From contig NZ_CDWI01000001.1 in NCBI RefSeq assembly GCF_001049495.1, forward strand, positions 62,001-126,000: a DNA stretch of 64,000 nt, in the 5' to 3' direction. Under the pieces are notes generated by a model. The model worked only from the letters and a program-made list of their open reading frames with translations. It ran no database searches and had not been told where the DNA came from. The stretch is from Microbacterium sp. 3J1. Its GTDB lineage: Bacteria; Actinomycetota; Actinomycetes; Actinomycetales; Microbacteriaceae. Below, in pieces: positions 9,195 to 18,284 of this stretch. The translations under genes were made by a program, and so were the position numbers. How positions within the stretch are numbered: the first letter of the stretch is position 1; each line of letters starts with the position of its first letter.

Positions 9195-10205
9195 TCAGAG
9201 GCGGGGAGCCTCGCGCGGGATCTCGTGCCAGACGTCGACGGCGTCGTCGTCACTGGTGCCGCCGGTCGCCGCCCGCCCGACCACCGTGACGGCCGTCAGC
9301 GGGTCCCGGGCGGCACGGATGATCCACCGCTCCGCCTCCGCGCCGCGCAGAACCTCGGCGAGCTCCTCGTGGATCGCTGCTCGCCGCTGTTCGTCGACGT
9401 CGTCGAGGCCGCCCTCGTCGAAGACCGTGACGACCGCCCCGCGGCGACGCGCGTCCTCGATCGCATCTCGCACCGCGTCGTTCAGCAGGTCCGCCCCGCG
9501 CAGCTCGTCGCGGAGCCTGCCTTCTGCGAGCCGCGCCTCCAGCCGCTCGGCGTCGTCGAGAGCACCGCGGGTCGCGACGGCACGGCTTAGGATCGGTCCC
9601 GCCACATCGAGCGCGAACTGGGTCCGCAGCCGGCGCTCCTTCTGCCGCACCTGCTGCGTCGCATGCCACGCCGAGACGGCCTGCTGGATGCCGGCGAGAC
9701 GCTCGGTGTCGCGCACGGCGCGGTCCCAGAACATCACGAGCAGATGAGCGACGGCGACCCACATCACGGAGCCGACGAGCCCGAGCGAGAGTGCGACGAA
9801 GAACCCGAGGGCAGCGGACGACGCGACCACGAGGACCACGACGACGAGCCAGCCGATGACGAAGCGGCGGCGCACCACGCACACGATGCCCAGCAGGCCG
9901 AGCGCGCCGATGTACCAGGTCGCGAACGGAGCCGTCAGTGTCAGAGGGTCGAGCGAGACAGTGACGAGTGCGGGAATGAGTGCGCTCGACACGAGAGCCA
10001 GCAGCGCCGCCCACAGCGGCATCTTCACGGCGACCGCCGAATCCCAGAGGATCGCGACGTTGACCACCACGAGGTACAGACCGATGGCGCCCACCATGAA
10101 GAGCGGGCCGGTGGGCTGTTCGATCCACCAGATCCCGCGTGCGGCGAAGTACATCGCGAACCCGACCGCGAGCGAGGTCGCGACGCTGCGCACCGTCCTG
10201 TTCAC
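9195..10205 (-). CDS. Membrane protein, degenerate sensor-kinase-like partner of the downstream-read two-component system
   Basis: 336 residues. About six transmembrane segments fill the first ~190 residues. A cytoplasmic part follows with a helical RQKERRLRTQFALDVAGPIL region and a domain laid out like the end of DesK/NarX-type kinases (GRLRDELRGADLLNDAV, RRRGAVVTVFDEGG). I see no phosphoacceptor His box and no ATP-binding N, G1 or G2 boxes, so it should not be an active kinase. GTGA overlap with the preceding kinase stop shows translational coupling. It is probably a signalling partner or sensor; this is inference. Confidence 0.6.
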   Translation of the reverse strand: MNRTVRSVATSLAVGFAMYFAARGIWWIEQPTGPLFMVGAIGLYLVVVNVAILWDSAVAVKMPLWAALLALVSSALIPALVTVSLDPLTLTAPFATWYIGALGLLGIVCVVRRRFVIGWLVVVVLVVASSAALGFFVALSLGLVGSVMWVAVAHLLVMFWDRAVRDTERLAGIQQAVSAWHATQQVRQKERRLRTQFALDVAGPILSRAVATRGALDDAERLEARLAEGRLRDELRGADLLNDAVRDAIEDARRRGAVVTVFDEGGLDDVDEQRRAAIHEELAEVLRGAEAERWIIRAARDPLTAVTVVGRAATGGTSDDDAVDVWHEIPREAPRL

Positions 10206-11437
10206 GGGCTCTCCCAACCGAGGGTCACGGTCGTTCCGGATTCGCCGGAGACGATCGCGGCCGTTCCGGCGACGCCGGCCATGCGGGCGAAGATCGACGC
10301 GCGGATGCCGAGCCGGTCGGGACCGATCCCCGAGAGGTCGAAGCCGGGTCCGGAGTCGGAGATCGTGACGCTGATGCCCTCGTCGCCTCGGCCTTCGGCG
10401 ATGATGTGCAGCCCGCGTCCGTGAGCATGCGTGACCGAATTGCCGAGGGCCTGCCTCGCGGCGAGGACGAGAGCGCGAGCCGCCCTGCCGGGGATCAGGC
10501 CGATGCCGCCGCGCTCCTCGACGATCGCGTCGGCTCCCAGCTCCGACAGCGCGCGTCTCAGCTCGACGACGATCTGGGCTGCCGCCACGGGCTCGTCGCT
10601 GCCCTCCTGCGCGACCGCCGCCTCCGTATTGGCCAGGCGGGTGAGGGCTTCTCGCGCCATCCCGACAGCGAGGTCCTGTGCGCGGTCGCCCTCTGCGCGC
10701 TCGGCCGCGATCAGTGCCGCCAGCACGCTGTCGTGCATGAGCGCCGACATCGCCGCACGCTCCTCCTCCGCCGCCGCAGCGGCGGCAGCTGCCGCGTAGG
10801 ACGCGACCGCCCGGGCGCGCGCCTCGTCGACGCCCGCCGCCACCGACCGGAACATCCACCCGAGGGAGATGATCACGATGCCAAGGATGAGCGTGAAGGA
10901 CACGTCGAACGCCGTCGTCACCCAGAAGTCGCGCGAGAAATCACCCTCGACGAGTCGCACGTAGCCGTACACGAACGGCAGCCCCACGGCCCAGGCGAAC
11001 TGAAGCCACAGCGGGAAGGCCAGCATCGCCGCGACCACACCCACATTGACCAGGAAGAAGATCCACGGCTGCTCGGCGGCAGCCTTGTCGCCGCTGCCGA
11101 CGATGCTCGGCCAGGCTCCCAGGGCGAGCACGTAGACGACGGCGAACATGCCCGAGGCCCATCGGACACCCCGGCCGACGACACAGGCGACGAGCATGGC
11201 CGCGAGCGGGACGTAGACGACGAGCAGCATCGCGACGTGCGGCGCATCCGACCAGGCCATCGTCGTCATGGCCGCGATCAGCGCCTGCGACCCCAGGACC
11301 GCGGAGCCGACCGCGACGACCGTCGCGAGGATCCGCTCCATCCGCTTTCCGGTGAACCGCTCGAATTCGGTCTCCACGCTGCCCGGAGAGGGGATCTTGC
11401 TCCAGGCCTCACGGATGCTGAGCGGATCAGCGGGCAC
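10202..11437 (-). CDS. Sensor histidine kinase, NarL/DesK (HPK7) class
   Basis: 411 residues from a GTG. Six or so transmembrane segments (residues ~35-200) are followed by an Ala-rich coiled helix. The dimerisation/phosphoacceptor helix has His in SALMHDSVLAALIAAER. A HATPase_c domain shows an N box (ARQALGNSVTHAH), G1 box (ISDSGPGFD) and RLGIRASI. It should autophosphorylate and pass phosphate to the LuxR-type regulator whose gene precedes it with an 11-base overlap. The stimulus is unknown. Three genes (regulator, kinase, pseudo-kinase) form one coupled operon. Confidence 0.85.
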   Translation of the reverse strand: MPADPLSIREAWSKIPSPGSVETEFERFTGKRMERILATVVAVGSAVLGSQALIAAMTTMAWSDAPHVAMLLVVYVPLAAMLVACVVGRGVRWASGMFAVVYVLALGAWPSIVGSGDKAAAEQPWIFFLVNVGVVAAMLAFPLWLQFAWAVGLPFVYGYVRLVEGDFSRDFWVTTAFDVSFTLILGIVIISLGWMFRSVAAGVDEARARAVASYAAAAAAAAAEEERAAMSALMHDSVLAALIAAERAEGDRAQDLAVGMAREALTRLANTEAAVAQEGSDEPVAAAQIVVELRRALSELGADAIVEERGGIGLIPGRAARALVLAARQALGNSVTHAHGRGLHIIAEGRGDEGISVTISDSGPGFDLSGIGPDRLGIRASIFARMAGVAGTAAIVSGESGTTVTLGWESP

Positions 11438-12089
11438 TCGGTGCCCCGTCTGCCCCGACGATGCCGTCCTCCATCGCGCGGCGCAGAAGATCGACCTTGG
11501 TGGGCGCCGGGCGTCCGACGTCGACGTACTTGACCCTGATCCGGGTGATGTTCTCCTTGGCCGTCGAATACGCGACGCCGAGGCGCTCCGCCACGGCCTT
11601 CAGCGGCAGGCCGGTCGCGTACAGGCGCAGCACCTCGCGCTCGCGGGTCGACAGCTGGGCGTCCGCGAAATCGCGATCGCCGTCGACCGCACTCGCCCAC
11701 TCCACGTTGTTGAGCGCCTCACCCTGCGCGACCGTCCGGATGGCGTCGAGCACGTCGTCCAGCGACGAGGACTTGCTCACGACCCCGGCGGCTCCCGCGG
11801 CGAGCGCTTCACGCACGGCTGCCGGACGATCGGCGACGCTGTGGATGACCACGCTCGCCCCGTCCGCCACGAGAGACGTGACGTTCTCGGTGACGGTCGT
11901 GCCGTCGCCGAGGGTGAGGTCGAGGACGACCACATCGGCGGATGCCGCGGATGTCGCGGCCCGCCACTCCAGATAGGACCCCACGCTGCTGCCGGAGAAG
12001 ACGACGGTCTGGGAGCCGTCGCGGGAGCACGCCGCCTCCAGCCCTAGGCGGACGGATTCGTGATCGTCGATGAGTGCGACCCTGCTCAT
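11427..12089 (-). CDS. LuxR/NarL-family response regulator
   Basis: 220 residues. The receiver domain has the acidic pair in LIDDHE (D8/D9) and the phosphoacceptor D57 in VVVLDLTLG. The usual Lys is seen in VVSKSSS. A C-terminal LuxR helix-turn-helix follows (LSTREREVLRLYATGLPLKAVAERLGVAYSTAKENI, about 145-180). First gene of the operon, with its own leaderless-type promoter; expected to regulate targets jointly with the kinase at 10202. Targets are not evident. Confidence 0.92.
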   Translation of the reverse strand: MSRVALIDDHESVRLGLEAACSRDGSQTVVFSGSSVGSYLEWRAATSAASADVVVLDLTLGDGTTVTENVTSLVADGASVVIHSVADRPAAVREALAAGAAGVVSKSSSLDDVLDAIRTVAQGEALNNVEWASAVDGDRDFADAQLSTREREVLRLYATGLPLKAVAERLGVAYSTAKENITRIRVKYVDVGRPAPTKVDLLRRAMEDGIVGADGAPSAR

Positions 12090-12095
12090 CCGTCC

Positions 12096-12101
12096 AGCCT
12101 A
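12096..12101 (-). promoter_or_regulatory. -10 hexamer TAGGCT of the response-regulator operon
   Basis: TAGGCT on the minus strand precedes the ATG by 6 bases, consistent with a leaderless transcript. Confidence 0.6.
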
Positions 12102-12142
12102 GTGAGTCCGCCTCCTCGGCAGACGACCGCCTCGGCGTCCGA

Positions 12143-13372
12143 TCAGCGGGTGAGCAGCGCGACGACCTCGAAGTGATGGGAGTGCGGGAACAGGTCGAAG
12201 CCGCGCATCGTCCCGACCTTCCACCCGTGTTCGCGGAAGGTTCCGAGGTCGCGGGCCAGGGCGACCGGGTCGCAGGCCACGTACGCGATGGCGTCGGGAG
12301 ACAGGCGGTGGAGGGCATCGACGACGGCGCGACCGGCTCCTGCGCGGGGCGGGTCGAGGACGACGGCGCCGGCCGTGGCGGTCGGCGGGAGAGCCGCGAG
12401 ATAGCGATCGACCCGGGCGGTGACGGCATTGACGTCGAGCGGCGCCAGGTTCTGCTGCGCGTGCCCGGTCGCCCTCCTGCTGGACTCCACGGTGACGATG
12501 TCCGTGCCGCCGAGGTCGGCGAGGGTGGCGGCGAACAGCCCGACCCCTCCGTACAGGTCGAGGTGCGTCGCCGACGGATCGACGTGGTCGTCGAGCAGAC
12601 CGTAGACAGCGGCATCCAGCACCGACGCCGCACGCGGATGCACCTGCCAGAACCCGCCCGCATCGACCTGGAAGCGTCGATCTCCGATCTGCTCGTAGAC
12701 GACCTCGGGCTTCGGGCGACGCCCCTGCCCGCGGGCAGGCCGACCTTCGACGCGGTCGCGACGGATGATGCGCACCTCGCCGTCGCCCGGCTCGACGAGG
12801 TCGATGCTCCCCGGCGCCTCGTCGGCGAGGGCGAGCGCCGCCTCGGCGATCGACGGCCGGGCAAGGGGGTGCGATGCGACGGGGATCACCCGGTGACTGC
12901 GCGCGGCGTAGGGACCGACCGTGCCCTCGTCATCGACGTGCAGGGTGACGCGGGTCCGCCAGCCCGTGCCGTCGGAGGAGTCCACCGCCTCGATCTGCGG
13001 AGCCTCGAGCCCGGGACCGGCGAAGCGGTCGAGGGCCTCGGTGAGCACCTGCCGCTTGAGCACCCGCTGGTGAGCGAGATCGATGTGGCCGAGGTCGGCA
13101 CCGCCGGCGCGGTCCGCGGGATCGCGCGACACGTCGGCATCCGCCCAGACGTGCGGGCGCCGGTGGGGTGACGCCTCGAGGACCTCGACGGTCTCGGCGC
13201 GCCAGAAGCTCTTGGAGTCGTCGGTCGAATCGGCGGTGAGGCGCGCGCGCACCCTCTCGCCGGGCACCGCGTCGGACACGAACACCACACGTCCTTCGTG
13301 GCGCGCGATGAAGGTACCGCCGTGCGCGATGCCGGTGATGTCGAGATCGAGCAGTGCCGGGGAGGAAGTCAT
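12143..13372 (-). CDS. SAM-dependent RNA uracil-C5 methyltransferase, TrmA/RumA family
   Basis: 409 residues. An N-terminal TRAM-like RNA-binding domain (about 5-60, with GIAHGG and FVSDAVPGERV) precedes the methyltransferase. Family motifs: the SAM loop DLYGGVGLFAATL, DPPRAGAG, the catalytic Cys in YVACDPVALARD, and the terminal Glu in HHFEVVALL. It should make 5-methyluridine in tRNA or rRNA; which site cannot be told. The Cys cluster for an Fe-S centre found in RlmD is not visible. Starts 23 bases from the divergent maf gene with overlapping promoters. Confidence 0.9.
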   Translation of the reverse strand: MTSSPALLDLDITGIAHGGTFIARHEGRVVFVSDAVPGERVRARLTADSTDDSKSFWRAETVEVLEASPHRRPHVWADADVSRDPADRAGGADLGHIDLAHQRVLKRQVLTEALDRFAGPGLEAPQIEAVDSSDGTGWRTRVTLHVDDEGTVGPYAARSHRVIPVASHPLARPSIAEAALALADEAPGSIDLVEPGDGEVRIIRRDRVEGRPARGQGRRPKPEVVYEQIGDRRFQVDAGGFWQVHPRAASVLDAAVYGLLDDHVDPSATHLDLYGGVGLFAATLADLGGTDIVTVESSRRATGHAQQNLAPLDVNAVTARVDRYLAALPPTATAGAVVLDPPRAGAGRAVVDALHRLSPDAIAYVACDPVALARDLGTFREHGWKVGTMRGFDLFPHSHHFEVVALLTR

Positions 13373-13378
13373 CCTTCG

Positions 13379-13384
13379 AGGATA
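13379..13384 (-). promoter_or_regulatory. -10 hexamer TATCCT of the methyltransferase gene
   Basis: TATCCT on the minus strand lies 6 bases before the ATG at 13372. It overlaps by two bases the TACGGT hexamer that serves maf on the other strand. Confidence 0.55.
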
Positions 13385-13388
13385 CGGT
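13383..13388 (+). promoter_or_regulatory. -10 hexamer TACGGT of maf
   Basis: TACGGT is followed by 7 bases and the ATG at 13396. It shares bases 13383-13384 with the opposite-strand hexamer. Confidence 0.5.
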
Positions 13389-13395
13389 GGTGGAC

Positions 13396-14034
13396 ATGCG
13401 CGTCTGCCTGGCCTCCACCTCCCCCGCCCGCCTCATGCTGCTCCGTCAGGCGGGGATCGAGCCCGTCACGCAGTCCCCCGACGTGGATGAGGACGCCGTG
13501 GCGGCGGCCGCGGCGGCCGCACGCGGTGCGGAGCTGGCCCCCGAGGAGCTGGTCCTCCTCCTCGCGAGGGCGAAGGCCGCGGACGTCGCGCACCGACTCG
13601 CGGACGAGGGCTCGTTCGACGGCATCGTCATCGGCGGCGACTCGATGTTCGCACTGGGCGGCCGCGTCTACGGCAAGCCCTACACGCCGGAGGAGGCCAC
13701 GAGGCGCTGGCACGAGATGCGCGGAGCGACCGGCATCCTGCATTCGGGCCACTCGGTCTTCAGGGTCGCGCCCGGCGAGCCGCTCGTCGAGGCGACCGCG
13801 ACGGCCGAGGCCGCCGTCACCTTCGCCGACGACATCACCGACGCCGAGCTCGCCGCCTACGTCGCGTCGGGTGAGCCGCTCCTCGTCGCGGGCGCCTTCA
13901 CCGTCGACAGTCTCGGCGGCGCCTTCATCACCCGGGTCGACGGCGACCCGTCGACGGTCGTCGGGATGTCGCTCTCGACCGTCCGGCGCCTGGCCGCCGA
14001 ACTCGGCGTCACCTGGACCGACCTCTGGTCGTAG
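13396..14034 (+). CDS. maf: Maf-family nucleoside triphosphate pyrophosphatase
   Basis: 212 residues, normal for Maf. It hydrolyses non-canonical or pyrimidine NTPs to NMP plus PPi, a house-cleaning or septation-linked role. The N-terminal signature LASTSPARLMLLRQAGI with Ser and Arg, SPDVDED, the GGDSMF and GKPYTPEEA motifs, and AGAFTVDSLGGAF near the C-terminus are all present. The ATG at 13396 gives the conserved N-terminus; longer in-frame readings add unrelated residues and GTGs at 13387/13390 sit on the promoter. Read just before accA, an arrangement common in actinobacteria. Confidence 0.93.
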   Translation: MRVCLASTSPARLMLLRQAGIEPVTQSPDVDEDAVAAAAAAARGAELAPEELVLLLARAKAADVAHRLADEGSFDGIVIGGDSMFALGGRVYGKPYTPEEATRRWHEMRGATGILHSGHSVFRVAPGEPLVEATATAEAAVTFADDITDAELAAYVASGEPLLVAGAFTVDSLGGAFITRVDGDPSTVVGMSLSTVRRLAAELGVTWTDLWS

Positions 14035-14099
14035 ACTCCCGTCGACGTTTCGACCTCTTTCTTGTGGAGGGTCGTCAAAAAGATCGAGGGGCTTCTCGC

Positions 14100-14105
14100 T
14101 AGGCT
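14100..14105 (+). promoter_or_regulatory. -10 hexamer TAGGCT of accA
   Basis: TAGGCT ends 7 bases before the ATG at 14113, giving a leaderless pattern and supporting this start over an upstream in-frame ATG at 14062. Confidence 0.6.
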
Positions 14106-14112
14106 GGCAACC

Positions 14113-15879
14113 ATGCCTGATATCGCCAAGGTGCTCATCGCCAACCGCGGCGAGATCGCCGTCCGCATCATCCGCGCCGCTCGCGACTCCGGGATCGCGT
14201 CTGTCGCGGTCTACGCCGACCAGGACCGGGATGCACTGCACACCCGCCTCGCCGACGAGGCGTTCGCCCTCGGGGGCGCGACCAGCGCCGAGACCTATCT
14301 CCAGATCGAGAAGATCCTCTCGATCGCCCGTCGGGCCGGCGCGGATGCCGTGCACCCGGGCTACGGATTCCTCGCCGAGAACGCGGAGTTCGCCCGCGCC
14401 GTCATCGGCGCCGGCATGACCTGGATCGGCCCCTCCCCCGAGGCCATCGAGGCTCTGGGCGACAAGGTCACCGCACGTCACGTCGCCGAGAAGGTCGGCG
14501 CCCCGCTCGCTCCCGGCACGCCCGGCCCGGTCGCCGGCGCCGACGAGGTCGTCGCCTTCGCGCAGGAGTTCGGTCTGCCGATCGCCATCAAGGCGGCATA
14601 CGGCGGCGGCGGTCGCGGCCTGAAGGTCGCTCGCGAGCTCGACGAGGTCGCCGAGCTCTTCGAGTCCGCCACCCGTGAAGCCGTCGCGGCATTCGGCCGT
14701 GGGGAGTGCTTCGTCGAGAAGTACCTCGACAAGCCGCGGCACGTCGAGACCCAGTGCCTGGCGGATGCCGAGGGCAACGTCGTCGTCATCTCCACTCGCG
14801 ACTGCTCGCTGCAGCGCCGCCACCAGAAGCTCGTCGAGGAGGCGCCGGCGCCGTACCTCACAGACGAGCAGAACGCCCAGCTGTACTCCGCCTCGAAGGC
14901 GATCCTCAAGGAGGTCGGGTACGTCGGCGCCGGCACCTGCGAGTTCCTCATCGGCGCCGACGGCACCGTGTCGTTCCTCGAGGTCAACACCCGCCTGCAG
15001 GTCGAGCACCCGGTCTCCGAGGAGGTCACCGGCATCGATCTGGTGCGCGAGCAGTTCCGCATCGCCGCGGGCGGCACCATCGACTACGACGACCCCGCGC
15101 CGACCGGACACTCCATCGAGTTCCGCATCAACGGCGAGGACCCCGGACGCGGCTTCCTCCCCCAGCCGGGACCCATCCACGTCTTCAAGACCTTCGGCGG
15201 CCCCGGCATCCGCCTCGACTCCGGTGTCACCGCCGGCGACTCGGTCTCGGGCGCGTTCGATTCGCTGCTCGCGAAGATCATCGTGACGGGCAAGGACCGC
15301 GCCGAGGCGCTCGAGCGCTCGCGTCGGGCGCTGAACGAGTTCGAGGTCGCGGGCCTGCCCACCGTCCTGCCCTTCCACCGCAAGGTCGTGAACGACCCGG
15401 CCTTCACCGCCGAGAACGGCGAGTTCGGCGTCTTCACCCGCTGGATCGAGACGGAGTTCGTCAACGACATCCCGGCGTGGGACGGCGAGCTCGAGTCGCC
15501 GTCTGCGTCCGAGAACCGTCACACCGTCGTCGTGGAGGTGGGCGGCAAGCGCCTCGAGGTCAGCCTCCCCGACCGCGTCGCCGTCGCACCGGGCACGGCC
15601 GGCCGCCCCGCCGCGGTTCCGCCGTCCCGCCGCAGCCACTCGACATCCGTCAGCGCCGGAGCATCGGGTGACGCCGTGAAGTCCCCGATGCAGGCCACCG
15701 TCGTCAAGGTCGCGGTCGAAGAGGGGCAGCAGGTCGTCAAGGGCGACCTGGTCGTCGTGCTCGAGGCCATGAAGATGGAGCAGCCGCTGCAGGCGCACAA
15801 GGACGGCGTCGTCGGCAGCATCAACGCCGAGGCCGGAGCCACGGTCTCCGCCGGTCACCAGCTGCTCACCATCAGCTGA
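14113..15879 (+). CDS. accA: Acyl-CoA carboxylase alpha subunit (biotin carboxylase + BCCP)
   Basis: 588 residues. The biotin carboxylase part opens with [20 protein letters not shown]. It has the ATP-grasp glycine loop ([13 protein letters not shown]), [13 protein letters not shown], and the catalytic [15 protein letters not shown] linker rich in Pro/Ser leads to a C-terminal carrier domain with the biotinyl lysine in [10 protein letters not shown]. It carboxylates biotin with ATP and bicarbonate and partners the AccD/AccE pair at 5647-7475; shared AccA3-type subunits commonly serve several beta subunits. A strong terminator follows. Confidence 0.95.
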   Translation: MPDIAKVLIANRGEIAVRIIRAARDSGIASVAVYADQDRDALHTRLADEAFALGGATSAETYLQIEKILSIARRAGADAVHPGYGFLAENAEFARAVIGAGMTWIGPSPEAIEALGDKVTARHVAEKVGAPLAPGTPGPVAGADEVVAFAQEFGLPIAIKAAYGGGGRGLKVARELDEVAELFESATREAVAAFGRGECFVEKYLDKPRHVETQCLADAEGNVVVISTRDCSLQRRHQKLVEEAPAPYLTDEQNAQLYSASKAILKEVGYVGAGTCEFLIGADGTVSFLEVNTRLQVEHPVSEEVTGIDLVREQFRIAAGGTIDYDDPAPTGHSIEFRINGEDPGRGFLPQPGPIHVFKTFGGPGIRLDSGVTAGDSVSGAFDSLLAKIIVTGKDRAEALERSRRALNEFEVAGLPTVLPFHRKVVNDPAFTAENGEFGVFTRWIETEFVNDIPAWDGELESPSASENRHTVVVEVGGKRLEVSLPDRVAVAPGTAGRPAAVPPSRRSHSTSVSAGASGDAVKSPMQATVVKVAVEEGQQVVKGDLVVVLEAMKMEQPLQAHKDGVVGSINAEAGATVSAGHQLLTIS

Positions 15880-15889
15880 CACGATCCCG

Positions 15890-15935
15890 GATACGACGAA
15901 GGCGCCCTGCGGATGCGGGGCGCCTTCGTCGTATC
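15890..15935. terminator. Bidirectional stem-loop terminator between accA and lpdA
   Basis: A perfect 18-bp stem (15890-15907 with 15918-15935) with a 10-base loop sits between the convergent accA and lpdA stops. Confidence 0.85.
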
Positions 15936-15947
15936 GACGGGATGCCG

Positions 15948-17393
15948 TCAGCTGATGTTCGCGTTGACGAGGTGCATCGCGCGGCTCGCGTCGGTGATGC
16001 TGCTCGACAGCGACGGGTAGGCGGCGAAGACCCGCGACACCTGGTCGACGGTGAGACGGCGCTCGACGGCGACGGCGATCGGGTAGATCAGCTCGGACGC
16101 CTTCGGTGCGACGATCACGCCGCCGATGACGGTGCCCGACCCCTTGCGGGCGATCAGCTTCACGAAGCCGTCCTTGATGCCCATCATCTTCGCGCGCGGG
16201 TTCGCCGCGAGCGGCAGCTTGTAGACGAGTCCGTCGGCCACGCCGTCCTCGACGTCCTTCTCCGAGTAGCCGACGGTCGCGATCTCCGGGGCCGTGAAGA
16301 TGTTCGACGTGATCTTGATCAGCTCGAGGGGGATCACGATGTCGCCGAGCGCGTGGAACACGGCCGTGCGGCCCTGCATCGACGCGACCGAGGCGAGCGG
16401 GAAGAAGTTCGTGCAGTCGCCGACGGCGTAGACGTTCGGCACCGAGGTGCGCGCCACGCGGTTGACCCGCACGTGGCCGGTCTCGTTGAGCTCGACGCCC
16501 GCGTCCTCCAGGCCGATGCCCGCGGTGTTCGGGATGGAGCCGACGGCCATGAGGCAGTGGCTGCCGTCGACCGTGCGGCCGTCCGACAGGGTCACCGTCA
16601 CGCCGGCGTCGGTCACCTCGACCTTCTCTGCACGCGCCTTGGAGAGCACCTGCATGCCGCCGCGCTTGAACACCTTCTCGAGCACGTGAGCGGCATCCTG
16701 GTCCTCACCGGGCAGCACCTGCTCACGGCTCGAGACCAGGGTCACCTTCGCGCCGAGGTTCATGTAGGCCGAGGCGAACTCCGCGCCGGTCACACCCGAG
16801 CCGACGACGATGAGGTGCTCGGGCAGCGCCTTCATGTCGTAGAGCTGCGTCCAGGTGAGGATCCGCTTGCCGTCGGGCTTGGCCGAGTCGAGCTCGCGCG
16901 GCGACGCGCCCACCGCGACGATGATCGTGTCGGCCTCGATGCGGTCGAAGTCCGTTCCGCCCTGGCCGGTCGACACGACGATCGCGTTCGGCCCCTCGAG
17001 TCGTCCGTGTCCGGAGAGGATGCGCACGCCCGCGTCGAGGAGTGCGGAGCGCATGTCCTCCGACTGCTGCCCCGCCAGCGCGACGAGACGCTTGTTCACC
17101 GCGGCCAGGTTGATGGCGATCTCGGGCTTGAGAGGCTTGCCCTTCTCGCCCTTGGCGTAGAACTGCACTCCCAGATCGGAGGCCTCGGAGATCGCGACGG
17201 CGGCGTCGGCCGTGGCGATGAGGCTCTTCGACGGCACGACGTCGGTGAGGACGGCCGCCCCGCCGACGCCGACGCGCTCGACCAGGGTCACCTCGGCTCC
17301 GAGCTGGGCGGCCGCGATGGCCGCCTCGTAGCCGCCGGGACCGCCGCCGAGGACGGCGACGCGCTGAGTGCGCTCAAAAGGGGTGGAAGACAT
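15948..17393 (-). CDS. lpdA: LpdA-type NAD(P)H-quinone reductase (lipoamide-dehydrogenase fold without redox Cys pair)
   Basis: 481 residues with FAD fold (VAVLGGGPGGYEAAIAAAQ), NAD(P) fold (LIVVGSGVTGAEFASAYMNLG), the second FAD motif VYAVGDCT and a dimerisation domain. Where true dihydrolipoamide dehydrogenases have CxxxxC, this has GGAAVLTDVVPSKS: both cysteines are absent. The C-terminal His-Glu pair is replaced by FAAYPSLSSS. It therefore matches the actinobacterial LpdA branch (Rv3303c type) that reduces quinones with NAD(P)H, not lipoamide. ATG 17393 is preferred; another in-frame ATG lies at 17402. Confidence 0.88.
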   Translation of the reverse strand: MSSTPFERTQRVAVLGGGPGGYEAAIAAAQLGAEVTLVERVGVGGAAVLTDVVPSKSLIATADAAVAISEASDLGVQFYAKGEKGKPLKPEIAINLAAVNKRLVALAGQQSEDMRSALLDAGVRILSGHGRLEGPNAIVVSTGQGGTDFDRIEADTIIVAVGASPRELDSAKPDGKRILTWTQLYDMKALPEHLIVVGSGVTGAEFASAYMNLGAKVTLVSSREQVLPGEDQDAAHVLEKVFKRGGMQVLSKARAEKVEVTDAGVTVTLSDGRTVDGSHCLMAVGSIPNTAGIGLEDAGVELNETGHVRVNRVARTSVPNVYAVGDCTNFFPLASVASMQGRTAVFHALGDIVIPLELIKITSNIFTAPEIATVGYSEKDVEDGVADGLVYKLPLAANPRAKMMGIKDGFVKLIARKGSGTVIGGVIVAPKASELIYPIAVAVERRLTVDQVSRVFAAYPSLSSSITDASRAMHLVNANIS

Positions 17394-17438
17394 GCTTCCC
17401 ATTCTTCCGCAATCCTGGCCCCCGAGCCTGCACCTTCC

Positions 17439-17444
17439 TAGAGT
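17439..17444 (+). promoter_or_regulatory. -10 hexamer TAGAGT of deoD
   Basis: TAGAGT, six bases, then ATG at 17451: leaderless pattern. Confidence 0.55.
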
Positions 17445-17450
17445 GGATCC

Positions 17451-18284
17451 ATGTCCGAAACACACAGCAACCCTCTCGACGACCCGAACGCGAACCCGTT
17501 CGAGGTCGCAGCCGACGCAGCCGCGGACATCGCGCGCCTGACCGGAGTCGAGAACCACGACATCGCCCTCACGCTCGGCAGCGGCTGGGGCAAGGCCGCC
17601 GACATCATCGGCGAGACGGTCGCGACGGTCCCCGCCACCGAGGTGACCGGCTTCTCCAAGCCGGCTCTCGAAGGACACGTCGGCACCCTGCGCAGCATCC
17701 GCACCGCCGACGGCAAGAACGTGCTCGTCATCGGTGCCCGCACGCACTACTACGAGGGCCACGGCGTACGCCGCGTCGTCCACTCCGTCCGCACCGCCGC
17801 GGCGACGGGCGCCAAGATCATGGTCCTCACGAACGGCGCCGGAGGCGTGCGCGAGACCTGGACGCCGGGCCAGCCGGTGCTGATCAGCGACCACATCAAC
17901 CTCACGGCGGACTCTCCGCTCGAGGGCGCGACCTTCATCGACCTCACCGACCTCTACGCGAAGCGCCTGCGCGATATCGCCCGCAGCGTCGACCCCGGCC
18001 TCGACGAGGGCGTGTACACGCAGTTCCGCGGCCCGCACTACGAGACGCCTGCCGAGGTGCAGATGGCGAAGCACATCGGCGGCCACATCGTGGGCATGTC
18101 GACGGCGCTCGAGGCGATCGCCGCCCGAGAGGCGGGCATGGAGATCCTCGGGTTCTCGCTCATCACGAACCTCGCCGCCGGCATCCAGAAGACGCCGCTC
18201 AGCCATGCCGAGGTCATCGAGGCCGGACGCGACGCCGAGCCCGTGATCTCGGCACTCCTCGCGCGAGTGGTCGAGGCGCTGTGA
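17451..18284 (+). CDS. deoD: Purine-nucleoside phosphorylase (trimeric type)
   Basis: 277 residues of the PNP/MTAP class II family. It splits purine nucleosides with phosphate into base plus (deoxy)ribose 1-phosphate. Motifs: phosphate site TLGSGWGKAAD, RTHYYEGH, LTNGAGGVRE, FRGPHYETPAE, MSTALEAIAARE and the base-binding TNLAAG. Its stop overlaps the next gene by four bases (GTGA). The pairing with a phosphosugar mutase, and lpdA nearby, is the same order as in mycobacteria (Rv3303c to Rv3308 region). The adenosine deaminase at 32154 would feed it inosine. Confidence 0.93.
   Translation: MSETHSNPLDDPNANPFEVAADAAADIARLTGVENHDIALTLGSGWGKAADIIGETVATVPATEVTGFSKPALEGHVGTLRSIRTADGKNVLVIGARTHYYEGHGVRRVVHSVRTAAATGAKIMVLTNGAGGVRETWTPGQPVLISDHINLTADSPLEGATFIDLTDLYAKRLRDIARSVDPGLDEGVYTQFRGPHYETPAEVQMAKHIGGHIVGMSTALEAIAAREAGMEILGFSLITNLAAGIQKTPLSHAEVIEAGRDAEPVISALLARVVEAL

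Noticed and set aside
15942..17441. 500-codon open frame opposite lpdA
   Set aside because: Composition is His/Arg/Val/Asp-rich without motifs; the opposite strand carries the full FAD/NAD folds.
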